A DNA stretch of 37,835 nt from Sphingomonadales bacterium (GCA_017309275.1 JAFKLT010000078.1:1-37835); one strand, 5' to 3'. Numbered from the stretch's first letter, positions 17,123 through 26,663 are shown. The notes: generated from the sequence alone by a model not told the origin. Made by a program: numbers and translations.

Positions 17123-19504
17123 CTAGCCCCGCAATGCCGCTCCCAGCTTGGTGGCGGCCGCCACGACCTTGTCGGCGATCGCCTTCAGGTCCGCGTCGGT
17201 GAAGCTTTTGTCCAGCGGTTGCAGTTCTACTTCGACCGCGAGGCTCACCTGCCCGTCGGGCACGCCCGGCCCGGCGAAGCGGTCGAACAGGCGCGCATCG
17301 ACGATTGTCGTCTTGTCGGCGCCGCGAATCGCGCGGACAAGCTCGCCCGATGCCAGCGTCTCGGGCGCCAGAAAGGCGAAGTCGCGGCGGACCGATTGCA
17401 GCGTCGGCGGCGTAAAGGCTGCGCGAGCAGGGCCGCTTGCGCGCTTCGCCGGGATGGCATCGAGGAAGAGCTGCACGGCCATCACCGGCCCGTCGACATC
17501 GAAATGCTTCGTCAAGGCCGGGTGGAGCGCGCCGAATTCCGCGAGGATGGCCTTCGGGCCAAGCCGCAACGTTGCCGCCTGTCCGGGGTGCCAGATGCCG
17601 TCTGCTTCGACCGGTTCCATTACCTGCAGCCTGTCCGCGGGGGCGCCGGCAGCTTCGAGTAGCGCCAGCGCAGCCGCCTTTGCATCGAACGCATCGAAGG
17701 GCGTTGCTTTTCCGGTCTGCCAGCCGCGCGAAGCCTTGGCGCCGGCCATGACGACGGCCAGCGTCGGATGTTCGGTGGTGCCGAGATAGCGGCGACCGAT
17801 TTCGAACAGTCGGATGCTGTCCGCACCACGGTTCTGATTGCGCTGCGCGGCTGCCAGCAGACCGGGAAGCAGCGATGGGCGCATGACCTTCAGCTCTTCG
17901 CTGATCGGGTTCGCCAGGCTCCAGGTGCCGCCGCCGAAGGGCGCCGCCTCGCGTTCGCTGATGAAGGACCAGGTCACCGCTTCGTGGAAGCCTGCCGCCG
18001 CCGCGTTGCGGCGCAGGCGGCGTTCGATGATCTGCTCTGCGGTGGCGGTCGGCTTTGCGACGCCGTCGGTCCGCGGCAGCGGGGTCGAGGCGATCGCATC
18101 GAACCCGGTGATACGCGTGACTTCCTCGACGAGGTCGGGTGCGCCGTCGATGTCGCGACGCCAGCTCGGCACCGACACCTGCCAAAGGCCGCCGTTTTCG
18201 ATTGTCGAGAAGCCGAGTGCCGCCAGAATATCCTTCTGCCGCTCGGGCGCGATCGCGATGCCGCCAAGTGTCGCTGACAGCGACGGGTCATAGTCGACCG
18301 TCTTCACCTCGGCGGGCGGGGCGCCCGAGCGGGTGACTGCCGACGGGATGCCGCCGCAGATGTTCAGGATATGGTCGGTGACGATCGCGGTTGCGTCGTC
18401 GAGGAAAGCCGGGTCGACGCCGCGCTCGAAGCGACTACGTGCATCGCTGGTCAGACCGAGCGCCTGACCGGTCAACGCGATGCGTTCGGGCGTGAAATAG
18501 GCGATCTCGATCAGGACGTCGGTCGTCGTCTCGCTGCAACCCGAATGCTCGCCGCCCATGATGCCGGCGATATCGTGCACCTCCACCGCGTCGGCGATCA
18601 CCGTCATCGTGTCGGTGAGGCTATATTCCTTGCCATTGAGCGCGACAGCGGTTTCGCCGTCCTTGGCCCGCCGCGCGACGAGCGCGCCGGTCAGCTTGGC
18701 GCTGTCATAGATATGGCTCGGGCGACCGAGGTCGAACATCACATAGTTGCTGATGTCGACGAGCGCGGAGATCGAGCGCTGCCCCACCGCTTCCAGACGG
18801 CGGCGCATCCATTCCGGTGCGGTGCCGTTCGTGACGCCGCGGATCGTGCGGCCGAAAAACGCCGGGCAGGCATCGGGATCGTCGGTACGAATCTCGATCG
18901 CGGCCTGGCCTTCGCCCGCGATGGTCGGGACGGTCAGCGGCTTCAACGTGCCGAGCCCCGCAGCCGCCAGGTCGCGCGCGATACCGCGCACGCCCATGCA
19001 GTCCTGCCGGTTCGGCGTGATCGAAATGTCGATCACCGGATCGCCGGCGCCCGAGTAATCCGCGAAGGACGCACCAACCGGCGCGTCGGCCGGAAGTTCG
19101 ATGATTCCGTCATGGTCGTCGCCAAGCTCGAGTTCGCGCGTCGAGCACATCATGCCGTTCGATTCGACCCCGCGGACCGCGGCGACCTTCAACGCCATGC
19201 CGTTGGCCGGCACGACAGCGCCGGGCAGCCCGAGCACGCCGACCAGGCCGGCGCGCGCGTTGGGTGCGCCGCAGACGACCTGCAGGACGCCTTCGCCGGT
19301 ATCGACGGTCAAGACCTGCAGCTTGTCGGCCTGCGGGTGCTTTTCGGCGGTGAGGACCTTGGCGACGCGGAAGCCTGCGAGCTTTTCGGCGGGATTCTCG
19401 ATGCCTTCGACTTCATGCCCGATGCGGTTGAGGGTCGCGACGACGTCGTCGACGGCGAAACTGCCGTCCAGATGCTCTTTCAGCCAGTCGAGGGTGATCT
19501 TCAT
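17123..19504 (-). CDS. pheT: Phenylalanyl-tRNA synthetase beta subunit
   Basis: The 793-residue subunit of the (alpha beta)2 enzyme begins [14 protein letters not shown] and carries the tRNA-binding OB-fold domain (about residues 40-150). The B3/B4 editing region, which includes [17 protein letters not shown], follows. A B5 domain and the catalytic-like core come next. The last ~95 residues form the anticodon-binding ferredoxin-like domain ([12 protein letters not shown] ... [11 protein letters not shown]). The start ATG overlaps the pheS stop (ATGA), so the subunits are translationally coupled. Full length for the family. Confidence 0.96.
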   Translation of the reverse strand: MKITLDWLKEHLDGSFAVDDVVATLNRIGHEVEGIENPAEKLAGFRVAKVLTAEKHPQADKLQVLTVDTGEGVLQVVCGAPNARAGLVGVLGLPGAVVPANGMALKVAAVRGVESNGMMCSTRELELGDDHDGIIELPADAPVGASFADYSGAGDPVIDISITPNRQDCMGVRGIARDLAAAGLGTLKPLTVPTIAGEGQAAIEIRTDDPDACPAFFGRTIRGVTNGTAPEWMRRRLEAVGQRSISALVDISNYVMFDLGRPSHIYDSAKLTGALVARRAKDGETAVALNGKEYSLTDTMTVIADAVEVHDIAGIMGGEHSGCSETTTDVLIEIAYFTPERIALTGQALGLTSDARSRFERGVDPAFLDDATAIVTDHILNICGGIPSAVTRSGAPPAEVKTVDYDPSLSATLGGIAIAPERQKDILAALGFSTIENGGLWQVSVPSWRRDIDGAPDLVEEVTRITGFDAIASTPLPRTDGVAKPTATAEQIIERRLRRNAAAAGFHEAVTWSFISEREAAPFGGGTWSLANPISEELKVMRPSLLPGLLAAAQRNQNRGADSIRLFEIGRRYLGTTEHPTLAVVMAGAKASRGWQTGKATPFDAFDAKAAALALLEAAGAPADRLQVMEPVEADGIWHPGQAATLRLGPKAILAEFGALHPALTKHFDVDGPVMAVQLFLDAIPAKRASGPARAAFTPPTLQSVRRDFAFLAPETLASGELVRAIRGADKTTIVDARLFDRFAGPGVPDGQVSLAVEVELQPLDKSFTDADLKAIADKVVAAATKLGAALRG

Positions 19505-20595
19505 GCCGAAATCCCCCCGCTCAGCGTCGGCACACTCAGCGCGCCGAATCCGTAGTGTGACAGCCACCGAAGGTCGCCGTCGAAGAAAGCGCGAAGGTCA
19601 TCCATGCCATATTTCAACATGGCAAGCCGATCGACGCCGACACCGAAGGCAAAGCCCTGCCAGACGTCGGGATCGAGCCCGCAGTTCGCGATCACGCGCC
19701 GGTTGACCATGCCGCTGCCCAGCAATTCCATCCAGGCATGGCCTTCGTCGTCGCCGTTGCCCCCGACGACACGGCGGCCCCTCTCCTGTTTATAGCCGAC
19801 GTCGACCTCTGCCGACGGCTCGGTGAAGGGGAAATAGGAGGGGCGCAGGCGGAGCACGATGTCGTCGCGCTCGAAATAGGCCTTCAGAAAGGTTTCGAGC
19901 GTCCATTTGAGGTGGCCCATATGGATGCCGCGATCGATGACCAGGCCCTCGACCTGGTGGAACATGGGCGTGTGCGTCGCGTCGCTGTCGCTGCGATAGA
20001 CGCGGCCCGGCGCGATGATGCGGATCGGCGGCTCCTGGCTCATCATCGTGCGGATCTGCACCGGCGAGGTGTGGGTGCGCAGCAGCATCGCCCGGCCTTC
20101 CGCGTCCTTGTCGGGGAAGTAGAAGGTGTCGTGCATCGCGCGTGCCGGGTGCGTTTCGGGGATGTTGAGCGCGGTGAAGTTGCGCCAGTCGTCCTCGATC
20201 TCCGGCCCCGTCGCGACTGCAAAGCCCATGTCGGCGAAGATTTCGGCCAACTCGTCCATAACCTGGCTTACCGGATGCACGCTGCCCTTGGGCGCGTCGG
20301 TCGCGGGAAGCGTCATGTCGAGTTTTTCGCCAGCCAGCTTCGCTTCGAGCGCGGCGCCTTCGAGCGCGGCCTTGCGCGCGGCGATCGCGGCGGTGACCGT
20401 TTCGCGCAGCGCGTGAATCTTCGGACCCTCGACTTGTCGTTCGTCGGGGGTCATTCCGCCCAGCGTCTTCAGGAGTCCGGTTACGGTGCCCGCCTTTCCG
20501 AGCGCGCCGACGCGCAGCGCCTCGATCGCGTCGAGATCGCCCGCCGCCTCGATATCGCCCACCAGCCTTGCCTGCAGGGCCTCTGTCTCGCTCAT
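19501..20595 (-). CDS. pheS: Phenylalanyl-tRNA synthetase alpha subunit
   Basis: This 364-residue catalytic subunit joins Phe to tRNA-Phe. After an N-terminal coiled-coil arm (about residues 1-85) it shows the class II core: [44 protein letters not shown], and motif 3 [20 protein letters not shown] 20595 is taken because the family begins with the coiled-coil arm; the upstream extension is Arg/Ala-rich and unconserved in style. The gene comes after an AraC-type regulator rather than directly after rplT. The 144-bp upstream gap probably contains its own promoter, which I could not place with confidence. Confidence 0.96.
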   Translation of the reverse strand: MSETEALQARLVGDIEAAGDLDAIEALRVGALGKAGTVTGLLKTLGGMTPDERQVEGPKIHALRETVTAAIAARKAALEGAALEAKLAGEKLDMTLPATDAPKGSVHPVSQVMDELAEIFADMGFAVATGPEIEDDWRNFTALNIPETHPARAMHDTFYFPDKDAEGRAMLLRTHTSPVQIRTMMSQEPPIRIIAPGRVYRSDSDATHTPMFHQVEGLVIDRGIHMGHLKWTLETFLKAYFERDDIVLRLRPSYFPFTEPSAEVDVGYKQERGRRVVGGNGDDEGHAWMELLGSGMVNRRVIANCGLDPDVWQGFAFGVGVDRLAMLKYGMDDLRAFFDGDLRWLSHYGFGALSVPTLSGGISA

Positions 20596-20739
20596 CGTCG
20601 TTCGTCCTGTTCCGGCGGCGCTGGCGCTGCCGGCCTGCGTTTCTGTGTGTTTCTGGAGACGGCGGCTGCCCGCGCGTCCGTCGCCCGCCGCTTGCACCGA
20701 ACGCGCCGCGCAATCAAGTCTATTGGCGGAAAAGGGCGG

Positions 20740-21642
20740 TTATCCGCCCGGCTTGTGCAATCCCTGAACCGCCTCGCCTGCCGCGGCGGCGCGTGCGAGC
20801 GCGGCGCTGCCCAAGATCGGCTTGGGCCGCGCGGCATAGGTGCGCGGGCTCATGCCCATGAAGCGCTGAAAATCGCGGGTGAACTGTGCCTGATCATAAT
20901 ATTGATAGTCGAGTGTTTCGATCCAGCTCATCGACGGGTCGAGCATGAAGCGCGCGAGGCTGCGCAAAAAGCGCTGGCGGCGAAGCAGCAGCTTGGGCGG
21001 AAAGCCGAAGGCGCGTCGCGACAGGCGTTCGACCGACCGTTCGGACAGGCCGAGCTTTTCGGCGAGATCGCCGACGCTGGTGAGATTGTCGTCGACGAGC
21101 GCGGCGTGCGCGGCAAAGATCGAGGGATCGTCGCGCGGCCTGCCGGCTAGCATTTGGACGAAATGGTCGTCGAGGATGCGCGCCGCCGCCTCGACGTCAT
21201 TTGCCTGCCGCAATTTGCCGGCCAGCGGCGCGATGTCGGAAAAGGCGGGATGTCGGGTTCCGTCCACCGAGCGGTCGGCCAGTTCCTCAGCTGGCAGCGC
21301 AAAGAATTTGGCCCATCCCGCGGGCAGGATGCCGATGCCCCAGGCGCGCATGTTGCCCGCGGCAAAGAAGGTCGCCTTGCTGGTCGGGCCGGTGACGACG
21401 AAATGGGGCGCCGGTTCGGGCGCGCCGCCGCCCACCGCGGCGAGCGAAGGTTCGCCGTCGATGAAGCGCAGATTCGCCCATTCGGGATGGAGATAGTCCT
21501 CGACGCGCGTGCCCTGCGGCGTGGCTACTTCGGTCAGGTAGATGATGGTGCAATAGGGACGCAGCGCGTCGGAAACGGGAAAGAAGCGCGTCGCCACGCG
21601 GACACCGGAAACCGGCGCGCTTGCAGATTCTCCCACGGTCAT
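20740..21642 (-). CDS. AraC-family transcriptional regulator
   Basis: This 300-residue protein has a C-terminal AraC-type double helix-turn-helix: the first helix pair is LTSVGDLAEKLGLSERSVERL, given in part, and the second is QYYDQAQFTRDFQRFMGMSP followed by RTYAA. The N-terminal ~170 residues are a sensor-like domain with PYCTIIYLTEV and HPEWANLRFIDG; no ligand can be named. The start is uncertain: ATG 21642 (MTVGESA) is preferred, because the further upstream residues look non-conserved and Cys/Phe-rich. It lies between rplT and pheS on the same strand, an unusual place for a regulator. A terminator upstream separates it from rplT. Confidence 0.88.
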   Translation of the reverse strand: MTVGESASAPVSGVRVATRFFPVSDALRPYCTIIYLTEVATPQGTRVEDYLHPEWANLRFIDGEPSLAAVGGGAPEPAPHFVVTGPTSKATFFAAGNMRAWGIGILPAGWAKFFALPAEELADRSVDGTRHPAFSDIAPLAGKLRQANDVEAAARILDDHFVQMLAGRPRDDPSIFAAHAALVDDNLTSVGDLAEKLGLSERSVERLSRRAFGFPPKLLLRRQRFLRSLARFMLDPSMSWIETLDYQYYDQAQFTRDFQRFMGMSPRTYAARPKPILGSAALARAAAAGEAVQGLHKPGG

Positions 21643-21839
21643 GACGTCATTCCATGCGGAGGCCTGCGAAAAAAAACAACAGCCTAGGTGGCATTCGTGT
21701 CGGGTTTCTACAATTTTTGGCGGCTTCCCGGCGGCATATGTCGCCGCAAGGGACACTTCCGCCGGCCGTAAGCTTTCTGCGACCCACGGCTATCCGGTTC
21801 GGAGGGAGGGGGGCGATGCTTCGCTTTGCGATCATCGTC

Positions 21840-21873
21840 GGAACGGCGCGACGGGAAACCGCCGCGCCGTTCC
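21840..21873. repeat. GC-rich inverted repeat downstream of the rplT terminator
   Basis: GGAACGGCGCG (21840-21850) and CGCGCCGTTCC (21863-21873) form a perfect 11-bp stem with a 12-nt loop. It follows the rplT terminator in the direction of transcription, so it may be a second 3' structure. It could equally lie in the AraC-gene leader. Confidence 0.55.
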
Positions 21874-21900
21874 TGTTTCCGCAAGAGGCGCGCGCAACGA

Positions 21901-21931
21901 AAAAGGGCGGCCCCGTCGGGACCGCCCTTTT
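21901..21931 (-). terminator. Intrinsic terminator of rpmI-rplT
   Basis: AAAAGGGCGG (21901-21910) pairs with CCGCCCTTTT (21922-21931). The inner CCC-GTC-GGG extends the stem after one mismatch. On the minus strand it is followed by five T residues. It starts 22 bp after the rplT stop. Confidence 0.88.
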
Positions 21932-21953
21932 GCTATGGCAATGTGCCGGAGGC

Positions 21954-22319
21954 TTAGGCCGCCTTGGGCAGCGCCGCCTTCGCCTGCGCGATGATCGCGG
22001 TGAACACGCCACCTTCGTTCATTGCCAGGTCGGCCATGACCTTCCGGTCGAGTTCGATTCCGGCCAGCTTAACGCCGTGCATGAACTGCGAATAGGTGAG
22101 GCCTTCGGCGCGGACAGCGGCGTTGATGCGCTGGATCCACAGGGCGCGGAAGCTCCGCTTTTTGACCTTGCGGTCGCGATAGGCGTACTGGCCGGCCTTT
22201 TCGACGGCCTGGCGCGCGATGCGGATCGTATTCTTGCGACGGCCATAATAGCCCTTCGCCTGATCCAAAATCCGCTTGTGCTTGGCGCGCGTGGTCGTGC
22301 CGCGTTTGATGCGTGACAT
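21954..22319 (-). CDS. rplT: 50S ribosomal protein L20
   Basis: The 121-residue protein starts [20 protein letters not shown] and continues [20 protein letters not shown], followed by [14 protein letters not shown], all diagnostic for L20. L20 is an early 23S rRNA assembly protein and in many bacteria represses its own operon. It follows rpmI by 13 bp. infC, which usually leads this operon, is not next to it here; the gene upstream of rpmI encodes a GFA-fold protein. Confidence 0.97.
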   Translation of the reverse strand: MSRIKRGTTTRAKHKRILDQAKGYYGRRKNTIRIARQAVEKAGQYAYRDRKVKKRSFRALWIQRINAAVRAEGLTYSQFMHGVKLAGIELDRKVMADLAMNEGGVFTAIIAQAKAALPKAA

Positions 22320-22332
22320 GGTCTAGCGCTCC

Positions 22333-22536
22333 TTACTTCAGGCCGTAGGGCGCCCAGAGGCGCACATGGGCTGCATCCGAATCGCTGAGCACGCTGGTGC
22401 CGCGGTTGGTGCGGATATACTTCGAATTGTGCGAAATCAGGCGGTGGCGCTTGCCGGCGACGCCGTGCTTCACCTTGCCCGAGGCGGTGAATTTGAAGCG
22501 TTTCTTCACACCGCTCTTGGTCTTCATCTTGGGCAT
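22333..22536 (-). CDS. rpmI: 50S ribosomal protein L35
   Basis: The 67-residue protein begins [20 protein letters not shown] and has the L35 motif [22 protein letters not shown] 22536 is supported by AAAAGGAGACCAAA directly upstream, a very strong ribosome binding site. An earlier in-frame ATG (22641) would add unrelated residues. The 145-bp upstream region contains a plausible promoter and, on the transcript, a short imperfect hairpin (22569-22593). No L20 autoregulatory site can be asserted. Confidence 0.97.
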   Translation of the reverse strand: MPKMKTKSGVKKRFKFTASGKVKHGVAGKRHRLISHNSKYIRTNRGTSVLSDSDAAHVRLWAPYGLK

Positions 22537-22612
22537 TTTGGTCTCCTTTTGAAGTCCGTTTGCGTATCGGCCTGGCAGCCCTTTCAGCCAGCCGGTACAA
22601 TCGGAAGCGGCG

Positions 22613-22641
22613 CGCTTAGTGGGATTCGCGCGGAAATGCAA
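22613..22641 (-). promoter_or_regulatory. Putative rpmI-rplT promoter
   Basis: On the minus strand TTGCAT (22641-22636), 17 bp, then TAAGCG (22618-22613). Transcription would start about 70 nt before the rpmI ATG. The -10 resembles those proposed here for bamE and tRNA-Glu (TAAG core). Judged by eye only. Confidence 0.4.
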
Positions 22642-22681
22642 GCGATTCGGGGGATTCTTTTCCGCTTCCGTCCTGCCCGCT

Positions 22682-23032
22682 TCAAAAGCTCGCGCCGTCG
22701 ACCTTCTGGATCTGGAGCGCGTCGAGATCGGCGGTGGGTACGCAGCGCAGATTTACCGCCGCCATCTTCGATCCATCGGGTCCGGTCCCCACTGCAAAGC
22801 CCTGACAGCCGCAATCGATGCAGAATTGATGGTCGATGTTGTGCTTGTGGAACTGATAGCTGTTGAGCTTTTCGGCGCCGGTCTCCAGCCGGAACGAGTC
22901 GAGCGGCACGAAAGCGAGGAGGAAGCCCTTGCGCCGACAGTGCGAGCAGTTGCAGCTCATCGCCGTCCCGGGAATGTCGCCCTCGACCGTATAGGTCACC
23001 GCGCCGCAGTGACAGCTGCCTTCGAAAGCCAT
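22682..23032 (-). CDS. GFA/CENP-V domain zinc protein
   Basis: The 116-residue protein of the glutathione-dependent formaldehyde-activating enzyme (GFA) fold has the zinc-ligand pattern C7-x-C9, then C27, C29 and C32, and later C71, C74, C76. It contains SCHCGAVTY and [10 protein letters not shown] as in other family members. Most small GFA-fold proteins have no proven enzymatic role, so formaldehyde metabolism should not be assumed. It lies 13 bp after hisN on the same strand and likely shares its message. Confidence 0.88.
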   Translation of the reverse strand: MAFEGSCHCGAVTYTVEGDIPGTAMSCNCSHCRRKGFLLAFVPLDSFRLETGAEKLNSYQFHKHNIDHQFCIDCGCQGFAVGTGPDGSKMAAVNLRCVPTADLDALQIQKVDGASF

Positions 23033-23045
23033 GGTCCTCTCCCTC

Positions 23046-23828
23046 TCAATGGTGGCAAGCGAGTCCTTCGATTACGTCTTCGAGCCGCGCCGGGTCGCCG
23101 AGCGCGATCACATGGCCCTCGCTGTCGGCGTTAAGCGGGTCGCCGTTCCAGTCGCACATCGTCCCGCCCGCGCCTTCGACAACGGGGACAAGCGCGGCGA
23201 AGTCGTGCAGCTTCAACCCCGCTTCGACGACGAGGTCGATATGACCGCTCGCGAGCAGCCCATAATTATAGCAGTCGCCGCCGAAGACCATGCGCTTGTG
23301 CGAGGTCTTCGCGGCGAGCGCCATGAAATGCTCGCCGTCATGATCGGTGAAATATTGCGGGCCAGTCGTCGCGAGCACCGCATCGGTGAGACTGCGGCAG
23401 CTACGGGTCGCCGCCGGTCTGCCGTTGAAGAGCGTGGGCTGTCCCGTTGCGCCGACCCAGCGCTCACCCGCGATGGGCTGGTCGATGATCCCGATCAGCG
23501 GCCAACCGTCCTGCAGCAGCGCGATGAGCGTGCCGAAGATCGGGCGTCCCGCCATAAAGCTGACCGTGCCATCGATCGGGTCGAGCACCCATTGGCGCGA
23601 CGCTTCGCTTCGTTCGGCGCCATATTCCTCGCCGATGATCCCGTCGCGCGGCGCCTCGGCATCCAGCAGGCGGCGCATCGCGGCTTCGGCGGCGCGGTCG
23701 GCCTCGGTCACCGGCGAGGCATCGGCCTTCGCTTCATGGGCATAGGCGGACCGGAACAGCGGGCGGATCGCGGCGCCGGCGGCGTCGGCAAGGCGCTGGG
23801 CGAGGGCAATGTCGTCGGAAAGGCTCAT
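23046..23828 (-). CDS. hisN: Histidinol-phosphatase, inositol-monophosphatase fold
   Basis: The 260-residue enzyme is predicted to remove phosphate from histidinol phosphate in histidine synthesis. The metal-binding motifs of the IMPase superfamily are present: GEEYG, then VLDPIDGTVSF. GGDCYNYGLLASGHIDLVVE plus KLHDFAALVPVVEGAGG match HisN-type members better than SuhB. ATG 23828 is chosen over 23864 because the protein then starts MSLSDDIALAQRLADAAG like relatives. A general inositol-phosphate or PAP phosphatase activity is the main alternative. Confidence 0.85.
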   Translation of the reverse strand: MSLSDDIALAQRLADAAGAAIRPLFRSAYAHEAKADASPVTEADRAAEAAMRRLLDAEAPRDGIIGEEYGAERSEASRQWVLDPIDGTVSFMAGRPIFGTLIALLQDGWPLIGIIDQPIAGERWVGATGQPTLFNGRPAATRSCRSLTDAVLATTGPQYFTDHDGEHFMALAAKTSHKRMVFGGDCYNYGLLASGHIDLVVEAGLKLHDFAALVPVVEGAGGTMCDWNGDPLNADSEGHVIALGDPARLEDVIEGLACHH

Positions 23829-23882
23829 CGCATTTGCGATGCGGGTTTGCCGGAGCAAATGCAAGTCGGCATCGGCCGCCTG

Positions 23883-24629
23883 CTAGGAAAGGCGTTCGAC
23901 CATCCGCCGCGCCAGCGTCCAGGCATCACCCGGCCAGCGGGCTGATATATAATCGCCGTCCTCGACGATGAAGCCGAGGTCGGCGCGCTCGCGCGTCGCA
24001 TAATGCGGCAACAGCGGGCCGCGAAGATAGGCGCCAGCGCTGCCGATGGCGCGCCGCGTCTCGGCCTCGACGGTTTCGGGATAGGTGCGATAATGATCGC
24101 CGAGGCGGCGGCGCGTCATCCAAATCGAGAGCCGCTCCATGAATCCGGTGAGTGAGGTCGTGCGGCGGCCGTCCAGCAACGGCTGGCCGTCGGCGCGCCG
24201 CGTACGGGCGAGTGGTAACACGCCGTGGCAGATCGCAGCGACCAGCTGGCCCGCGGCAAAGGCTTCGCCCGCGAGCCGCCGGACGTCGGCGGAGTCGCAA
24301 TAGGGGCGCATTCCGGGGCCGTGCCCGCCGGGGAAAAGGATCGCGTCGAAATCGGCCATCGCGGCGTCGGCCCAGCGGATCGGTGTGGCAAAGGCAGCGC
24401 TATCGACGAGGTGATCGTACAGCATGATATTATCGGCATGCGCCCAGAGCGAGGGCGGCGGCAGGGGGCCTTCGCCGCGTCCGAGCGTCCTGGCGTCGGC
24501 CGCGGCGCGGGTACCGCTTTCGGTTGCGAAGATCAGGCTATGCCCCGCCTCGCTTAGCGCGGCCCAGGGAACGGCGACCTCGGTCGGGTCGAAATCGGTG
24601 AGCGGCAGCGGAACGAGAATTCGTGCCAC
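23883..24629 (-). CDS. DJ-1/PfpI superfamily protein (Hsp31/glyoxalase III-like)
   Basis: The 248-residue cytoplasmic protein has the class I glutamine-amidotransferase-like fold. Visible are the early strand ARILVPLPLTDFDPTEVAVP, DFDAILFPGGHGPG, and the nucleophile elbow VAAICHG with Cys134 followed by His135. A glutamate needed beside the Cys in DJ-1 may be at the end of strand 1 (DPTEV). Relatives act as glyoxalase III, deglycase-like or chaperone proteins; the exact role is open. It lies 10 bp after prs, so it is probably co-transcribed. Confidence 0.82.
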   Translation of the reverse strand: MARILVPLPLTDFDPTEVAVPWAALSEAGHSLIFATESGTRAAADARTLGRGEGPLPPPSLWAHADNIMLYDHLVDSAAFATPIRWADAAMADFDAILFPGGHGPGMRPYCDSADVRRLAGEAFAAGQLVAAICHGVLPLARTRRADGQPLLDGRRTTSLTGFMERLSIWMTRRRLGDHYRTYPETVEAETRRAIGSAGAYLRGPLLPHYATRERADLGFIVEDGDYISARWPGDAWTLARRMVERLS

Positions 24630-24639
24630 TGCGCCCGCC

Positions 24640-25575
24640 TCAATCGAAGAGCGAGGAGACGCTCGATTCGTCGGCGATGCGCTTGATCGCCTCGCCGAGC
24701 AGCGGCGCGACGGTCAGCGCGCGTACCTTGTTGCTGTCATTCACCGCGTCGGTCGGTTGGATCGAATCGGTGATGACCAGCTCGGTCAGCTCGCTCGCAT
24801 CGACGCGCGCGACCGCACCGCCTGACAGGACGCCGTGCGTGCAATAGGCGACGACGCCCTCGGCGCCCGCGGCTTTCAGCGCGGCGGCGGCGTTGCACAG
24901 CGTGCCCGCCGAATCGACGATGTCGTCGATCAGAATGCAGAAGCGGCCCTTCACGTCGCCGATGATGTTCATCACTTCCGATTCGCCGGCGCGTTCGCGG
25001 CGCTTGTCGACGATCGCGAGCGGGGCGTTGTCGAGCCGTTTCGCAAGCGCGCGGGCGCGAACCACACCACCGACGTCGGGCGAGACGACCATCAGATTCT
25101 TGTCGCCGAACCGTGCCTGGATATCGGCGCTCATCACCGGCGCGGCATAGAGGTTGTCGGTGGGAATATCGAAGAAGCCCTGTATCTGCCCGGCGTGCAG
25201 ATCGATCGCGAGCACGCGGTCGGCGCCCGAGGTGGTGATCAGGTTCGCTACCAGCTTTGCCGAAATCGGCGTGCGCGGGCCGGGCTTACGGTCCTGGCGC
25301 GCATAACCGAAATAGGGAACCACCGCGGTGATGCGCTTCGCCGACGCGCGTCGCAGCGCGTCGTTGATGATCAGCAGCTCCATGAGATTGTCGTTCGCCG
25401 GAAAATTGGTCGGCTGGACGACGAAGACGTCCTGGCCGCGGACGTTTTCGTGAATTTCGACAAAGACCTCTTCATCGGCGAAGCGGCGAACGCTGGTGTC
25501 GGTCAGCGGCAGCTCGAGATAATCCGCAATCGCGCGGGCCAGCGGCAGGTTGCTGTTGCCGGAGATGAGTTTCAT
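24640..25575 (-). CDS. prs: Ribose-phosphate pyrophosphokinase (PRPP synthetase)
   Basis: The 311-residue class I enzyme makes PRPP from ribose 5-phosphate and ATP for nucleotides, histidine and NAD. Motifs: [53 protein letters not shown], and the PRPP loop [16 protein letters not shown] 25575 (MKLISGNSN) is preferred over 25584. A DJ-1 gene and hisN follow; hisN uses a pathway starting from PRPP, and nadE nearby also depends on PRPP-derived NaMN. Confidence 0.96.
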   Translation of the reverse strand: MKLISGNSNLPLARAIADYLELPLTDTSVRRFADEEVFVEIHENVRGQDVFVVQPTNFPANDNLMELLIINDALRRASAKRITAVVPYFGYARQDRKPGPRTPISAKLVANLITTSGADRVLAIDLHAGQIQGFFDIPTDNLYAAPVMSADIQARFGDKNLMVVSPDVGGVVRARALAKRLDNAPLAIVDKRRERAGESEVMNIIGDVKGRFCILIDDIVDSAGTLCNAAAALKAAGAEGVVAYCTHGVLSGGAVARVDASELTELVITDSIQPTDAVNDSNKVRALTVAPLLGEAIKRIADESSVSSLFD

Positions 25576-25711
25576 GGGGTGCAAGGCCCTTTCGCGGCGG
25601 ATGGGATTGCGCGCCCCCTTAGCCAGCGTGGGCGGATAGGGGAAGCGTCAAGTTGCGTCCGACGACAGCTTTTGCGGCGGATGTGCGGCGGAAGACGGAT
25701 TGTGCGGTCGG

Positions 25712-26533
25712 TCAGAGCCATCCCGCGGCGCGCAGGTGCGGCATCATGTCGCGCGCGACCGGAACTTCGTGCCCGCCCGTGAGCGTCAGGATCGCGGTCC
25801 GCCCGTCGCGGCGCATCCCCGCGACGGCAGCCTTCGCGACCCACCAGCTGCGATGGACCCGCAGCCCCTCCGCCGCGCCGAGCCGGTCGATCGCATCGCG
25901 CATCCGCATCAGGATCATCTCCTCGCGCCCGTCGCCGATGACGCGGATATAATGATCCTCGCCCTTCAGTGCGCGAACGGTACCGAAGCCGGGTGGGAGG
26001 GGGAGCGCGGGTGTCAGCGCGGCCGGCTCCGGGGCGAGTGTCGGCGTCGGTTCAGGTGCGGGGGACGATACAACGCGCGCCGCTAAGGGCGAGGGCGCGG
26101 CGGCGCCTGCCTCGACCGGCGCACCGCGCCCGAGCAGTACGTTCGTCGCGGTCGAGACGACGGCCGAGACGACCCATATGTAAAGATACATGGTCCAGAA
26201 GCCCGGCCAACGCAGCGCCTCGCCGAAATCCATCCGCATCGCCATCATCGTGATGACGAGCGTCAGCGGCACGCTGGCGACCACGAGCGCGAGCAGGGTT
26301 CCGGTGTAACGCGGCATTCCGGTGGCCTCGCACAGCCAGCGCGCGACGATTCCGGTCGGTCGGAACAGGATGTACCCCGACAGGATCCAGATGACCCAAC
26401 TCACCATTCGCTGTGCGGGCGGCGCGTCGAAGGTACCGAACGGCCCGAGCAATCCGATCAGCAGGCCGAGCGCGACCATTATCAGCAGTTCGATCGTCAG
26501 CCGCTTTGCCATGTCGCGTCTTTTGTCTGCCAT
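25712..26533 (-). CDS. Membrane-anchored LytTR-domain transcriptional regulator
   Basis: The 273-residue protein has about four N-terminal membrane segments (starting LTIELLIMVALGLLIGLLG). A Pro/Ala-rich linker (about residues 135-180) and a C-terminal LytTR DNA-binding domain (VRALKGEDHYIRVIGDG ... LRVHRSWWVAKAAV ... ILTLTGGHEVPVAR) follow. Membrane LytTR proteins without a receiver domain are common regulators in sphingomonads and caulobacters, often beside a small membrane protein acting as an inhibitor or sensor. The start is uncertain: ATG 26533 or ATG 26512, neither with a strong ribosome binding site. It is divergent from a DUF2306 gene and is likely autoregulated through the repeats between them (inference). 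Confidence 0.85.
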   Translation of the reverse strand: MADKRRDMAKRLTIELLIMVALGLLIGLLGPFGTFDAPPAQRMVSWVIWILSGYILFRPTGIVARWLCEATGMPRYTGTLLALVVASVPLTLVITMMAMRMDFGEALRWPGFWTMYLYIWVVSAVVSTATNVLLGRGAPVEAGAAAPSPLAARVVSSPAPEPTPTLAPEPAALTPALPLPPGFGTVRALKGEDHYIRVIGDGREEMILMRMRDAIDRLGAAEGLRVHRSWWVAKAAVAGMRRDGRTAILTLTGGHEVPVARDMMPHLRAAGWL

Positions 26534-26594
26534 TTCACGAAGCGTCAATTGGCGCGATGTCCTGTTTCGCGAAGAAATCCGCCATTTCCACGAA
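26533..26594. promoter_or_regulatory. TTTC(A/G)CGAA repeats in the LytTR/DUF2306 divergent region
   Basis: Three similar copies occur: TTTCACGAA (26533-26541), TTTCGCGAA (26565-26573) and TTTCCACGAA (26585-26594). Starts are 32 and 20 bp apart, near whole helical turns, and the second pair matches the ~21-bp pitch of direct repeats bound by LytTR dimers. The first copy touches the LytTR start codon. Candidate operators; no binding data. Confidence 0.45.
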
Positions 26595-26663
26595 AGCGAG
26601 ATTGCCCGCGAACCGCGGCGGGGCAGGGAAAAGCCATCGACAGCCAAGCAACAGGATTTCGCC

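Larger units (their letters stand above)
21643..21953. other. 311-bp gene-free stretch between the AraC gene and rplT
   Basis: No credible coding frame is visible. It contains the rplT terminator (21901-21931), a second hairpin (21840-21873), and presumably the AraC-gene promoter in the part nearest 21643-21800. I see no confident -35/-10 pair. Confidence 0.6.

Noticed and set aside
18371-19555. A 394-codon plus-strand open frame opposite pheT
   Set aside because: No domain is seen and pheT is fully supported by motifs and by overlap with pheS.
25616-25651. TTGACG and TAAGGG elements upstream of prs
   Set aside because: They are 24 bp apart, too far for one sigma70-type promoter. No better pair was found.
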